A stretch of DNA of 7,601 nucleotides from Bacteroidota bacterium (GTDB taxonomy: Bacteria; Bacteroidota; Bacteroidia; Chitinophagales; Chitinophagaceae), in NCBI GenBank assembly GCA_021824855.1, contig JAKAJX010000044.1, forward strand, positions 1 through 7,601. Direction: 5' to 3'. The notes beneath the pieces were generated by a model. It was given only the letters and a program-made list of their open reading frames with translations. It was not told where the DNA came from and made no database searches. Positions 6,030-7,601 of this stretch are shown piece by piece. Position 1 is the first letter of the stretch. Each line of letters starts with the position of its first letter. The position numbers were made by a program, and so were the translations under genes.

Positions 6030-6665
6030 ATGCAAGTAGATGTTTTAAATATAAAAGGTGAAAAAACCGGCAGAACAGTAGAGTTGCCACAAGAAATATT
6101 TGGTATTGAGCCAAACGATCATGTGATTTATCTTGCTGTAAAACAATATTTAGCTGCTGGGCGTCAAGGAACGCATAAAGTAAAAACTCGTGCCGAAGTG
6201 CATGGAGCAAGTCGTAAGTTGCACAAACAAAAAGGTACAGGAGGCTCTCGTAAAGGAAATATTCGTAACCCTTTATACAAAGGTGGTGGTACTGTTTTTG
6301 GTCCTAAACCACATGGTTACAATTTTAAGTTAAATAGAAAAGTAAAAGATTTAGCAAAAATTTCTGCTTTAAGCTATAAAGCTAAAGATGCAGCAATTTT
6401 TGTAGTAGAAGATATTAGTTTAGCTGCACCTAAAACCAAAGAAATTGTGAGTGTAATGCAAAACTTACATCTTGCAGATAAAAAGGCTTTATTAATTATT
6501 CCTGAGTATAACGATAATTTGTATTTAAGCACACGCAATGTTCCAAACATTGATAGTACCTTATTGGCAGATATCAATACTTATGAAATTGTAAATGCAG
6601 ATGTTTTGGTATTAACTGAAAATGCTGCCAAAATATTTGCTGAAAATGAAGCTGTAGAAGCTTAA
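6030..6665 (+). CDS. rplD: 50S ribosomal protein L4 (uL4)
   Basis: Complete 211-residue L4, which binds 23S rRNA domain I and sends a loop into the nascent peptide exit tunnel. The basic extended loop runs about 44-100, with KQKGTGGSRKGNIRNPLYKGGGTVFGPKPHGYNFKLNRK as the conserved core. The globular part includes the ALLI-PEYNDNLYLSTRNVPNI and NADVLVLTENA segments near the C-terminus. In E. coli L4 is the autogenous repressor of the S10 operon; whether it regulates this operon is unknown, but the structured spacer before rplC is a candidate target. ATG at 6030 is preceded by the purine-rich TTGAAAGAAG. The spacing to rplW is 27 bases. Confidence 0.98.
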   Translation: MQVDVLNIKGEKTGRTVELPQEIFGIEPNDHVIYLAVKQYLAAGRQGTHKVKTRAEVHGASRKLHKQKGTGGSRKGNIRNPLYKGGGTVFGPKPHGYNFKLNRKVKDLAKISALSYKAKDAAIFVVEDISLAAPKTKEIVSVMQNLHLADKKALLIIPEYNDNLYLSTRNVPNIDSTLLADINTYEIVNADVLVLTENAAKIFAENEAVEA

Positions 6666-6692
6666 TTAAAAACGTTTCAACTATAATATACA

Positions 6693-6992
6693 ATGAAACT
6701 GAGTGAAATTTTAATCAAGCCAATTTTAACCGAAAAAGCAAATCAACAACAAGAAAAGTTAAGAAAATATGCTTTTAAGGTAAATCGTAAGGCTAATAAA
6801 TTGGAAATAAAGACAGCAGTAGAAAATTTTTATGGTGTTAGTGTTGTGGAAGTAAATACTGCTGTAGCCCCAGGAAAAAATAAAACACGCTATACCAAAG
6901 CTGGTTTTATTAAAGGTCAAAAGCCCGCATATAAAAAAGCTTTTGTTACAGTAGCCGAAGGTGAAACAATAGATTTATACGCAAATATTTAA
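6693..6992 (+). CDS. rplW: 50S ribosomal protein L23 (uL23)
   Basis: Complete 99-residue L23, which sits at the exit of the peptide tunnel and provides the docking site for trigger factor and SRP. The N-terminal segment LIKPILTEKANQ is the family signature. KYAFKVNRKANKLEIKTAVENFYGVSVVEVNT (25-56) is the conserved core, followed by the basic hairpin loop (APGKNKTRYTKAGFIKGQKPAYKKAFVTV). ATG at 6693 follows the AT-rich TATAATATACA with no Shine-Dalgarno. Its place between rplD and rplB is the standard S10 order. Confidence 0.98.
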   Translation: MKLSEILIKPILTEKANQQQEKLRKYAFKVNRKANKLEIKTAVENFYGVSVVEVNTAVAPGKNKTRYTKAGFIKGQKPAYKKAFVTVAEGETIDLYANI

Positions 6993-7039
6993 TAATTTAT
7001 AGTTAGCGAAGCTGAAAATTTCGCAAAAAAAGAAAGAAA

Positions 7040-7601
7040 ATGGCATTAAAAAAGTACAAACCAATGACAGCCGGCACCCGCTGGAGAATTGGCAATGCTT
7101 ATGCTGAAATTACAACTAACCAACCGGAAAAAAGTTTGTTAGAACCTGTTAAAAAATCAGGTGGACGTAATGCTCAAGGCCGTCGTTCTATGCGTTATAT
7201 TGGAGGTGGTCATAAAAAGCATTATCGTATTATAGATTTCAAGCGCAATAAGCATAACATTGAAGCAACTGTTTTATCAATTGAATACGATCCAAACCGT
7301 ACAGCATTTATAGCTTTATTGCAATATGCTGATGGTGAGAAAAGATATATTCTTGCACCACAAGGCTTACAAGTGGGTAATAAAGTAATGTCGGGAAATG
7401 ATATTGCTCCGGAAATAGGTAATGCTTTGCAATTGAAATATATGCCATTAGGTACCATGATTCATAATATCGAAATGCAACATGGTCATGGCGCAAAATT
7501 AGCCAGAAGTGCAGGTGCATCGGCACAATTAACCGGCAAAGAAGAAAAATATGCAGTTATAAAAATGCCTTCCGGCGAATTAAGAAAAGTATTAATCAAT
7601 T
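7040..7601 (+). CDS. rplB: 50S ribosomal protein L2 (uL2), 5' part only
   Basis: The first 187 codons of L2, which runs off the right edge; family members are about 270-280 residues. L2 is needed for subunit association and peptidyl transferase centre assembly. The N-terminus MALKKYKPMTAGTRWRIG and the block GGRNAQGRRSMRYIGGGHKKHYRIIDFKRNK are diagnostic, followed by EYDPNRTAFIALLQYADGEKRYILAPQGLQVG and the HNIEMQHGHGAKLARSAGASAQL segment. The conserved C-terminal histidine region lies outside the window. ATG at 7040 follows an A/G-rich stretch (AAAGAAAGAAA). It lies 47 bases after rplW, fifth in the S10 operon order. Confidence 0.97.
   Translation, partial: MALKKYKPMTAGTRWRIGNAYAEITTNQPEKSLLEPVKKSGGRNAQGRRSMRYIGGGHKKHYRIIDFKRNKHNIEATVLSIEYDPNRTAFIALLQYADGEKRYILAPQGLQVGNKVMSGNDIAPEIGNALQLKYMPLGTMIHNIEMQHGHGAKLARSAGASAQLTGKEEKYAVIKMPSGELRKVLIN

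Noticed and set aside
7222..7526. Two overlapping minus-strand ORFs within rplB
   Set aside because: Antisense to conserved L2 sequence and mutually overlapping; shadow ORFs.
1..7601. Defence system, CRISPR array, prophage or insertion sequence
   Set aside because: No spaced repeats, terminal inverted repeats, transposase, nuclease or phage genes were seen; the window is mainly core translation genes.

Overview
The window is a piece of the main ribosomal-protein supercluster of an AT-rich bacterium, almost certainly a member of the Bacteroidota. Three things point there. Two upstream regions carry a TACCTTTG octamer that fits the Bacteroidota -7 consensus TAnnTTTG, and one of them also has a correctly spaced TTG. 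Several start codons have no Shine-Dalgarno sequence. The proteins also have Bacteroidota-like sequence, for example the L3 segment GSIG-NSSDASRVFKG and the L2 N-terminus. A Chitinophagia-like or Sphingobacteriia-like member is possible, but that is a guess from protein resemblance only.

Layout: positions 1-788 hold the end of rpsL (S12, cut by the window edge) and complete rpsG (S7), followed by a strong hairpin terminator. Positions 962-3153 hold a separate fusA transcription unit (EF-G with all GTPase motifs intact), ending in a hairpin shared with a convergent gene. Positions 3197-4594 hold a minus-strand gene for a PaaK/CapK-type adenylate-forming enzyme. It sits between fusA and rpsJ, where the conserved gene order would have the ribosomal genes adjacent. 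Positions 4755-7601 hold the start of the S10 operon in standard order: rpsJ, rplC, rplD, rplW and rplB (S10, L3, L4, L23, L2; the last is cut by the window edge). It has a clear promoter before rpsJ.

The ribosomal proteins and EF-G act together in ribosome assembly and translocation. The locus is broken into at least three plus-strand units (rpsL-rpsG, fusA, rpsJ onward) plus the minus-strand enzyme gene.

The least explained part is the 270-base spacer between rpsJ and rplC. It has no ORF and no recognisable promoter, but it carries a dense string of inverted repeats and a long-range complementarity ending close to the rplC start. It is a candidate cis-regulatory RNA, possibly for autogenous control of the L3/L4/L23/L2 part of the operon. 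I recognise no known RNA family in it. No mobile element, CRISPR array, tRNA or rRNA was seen.
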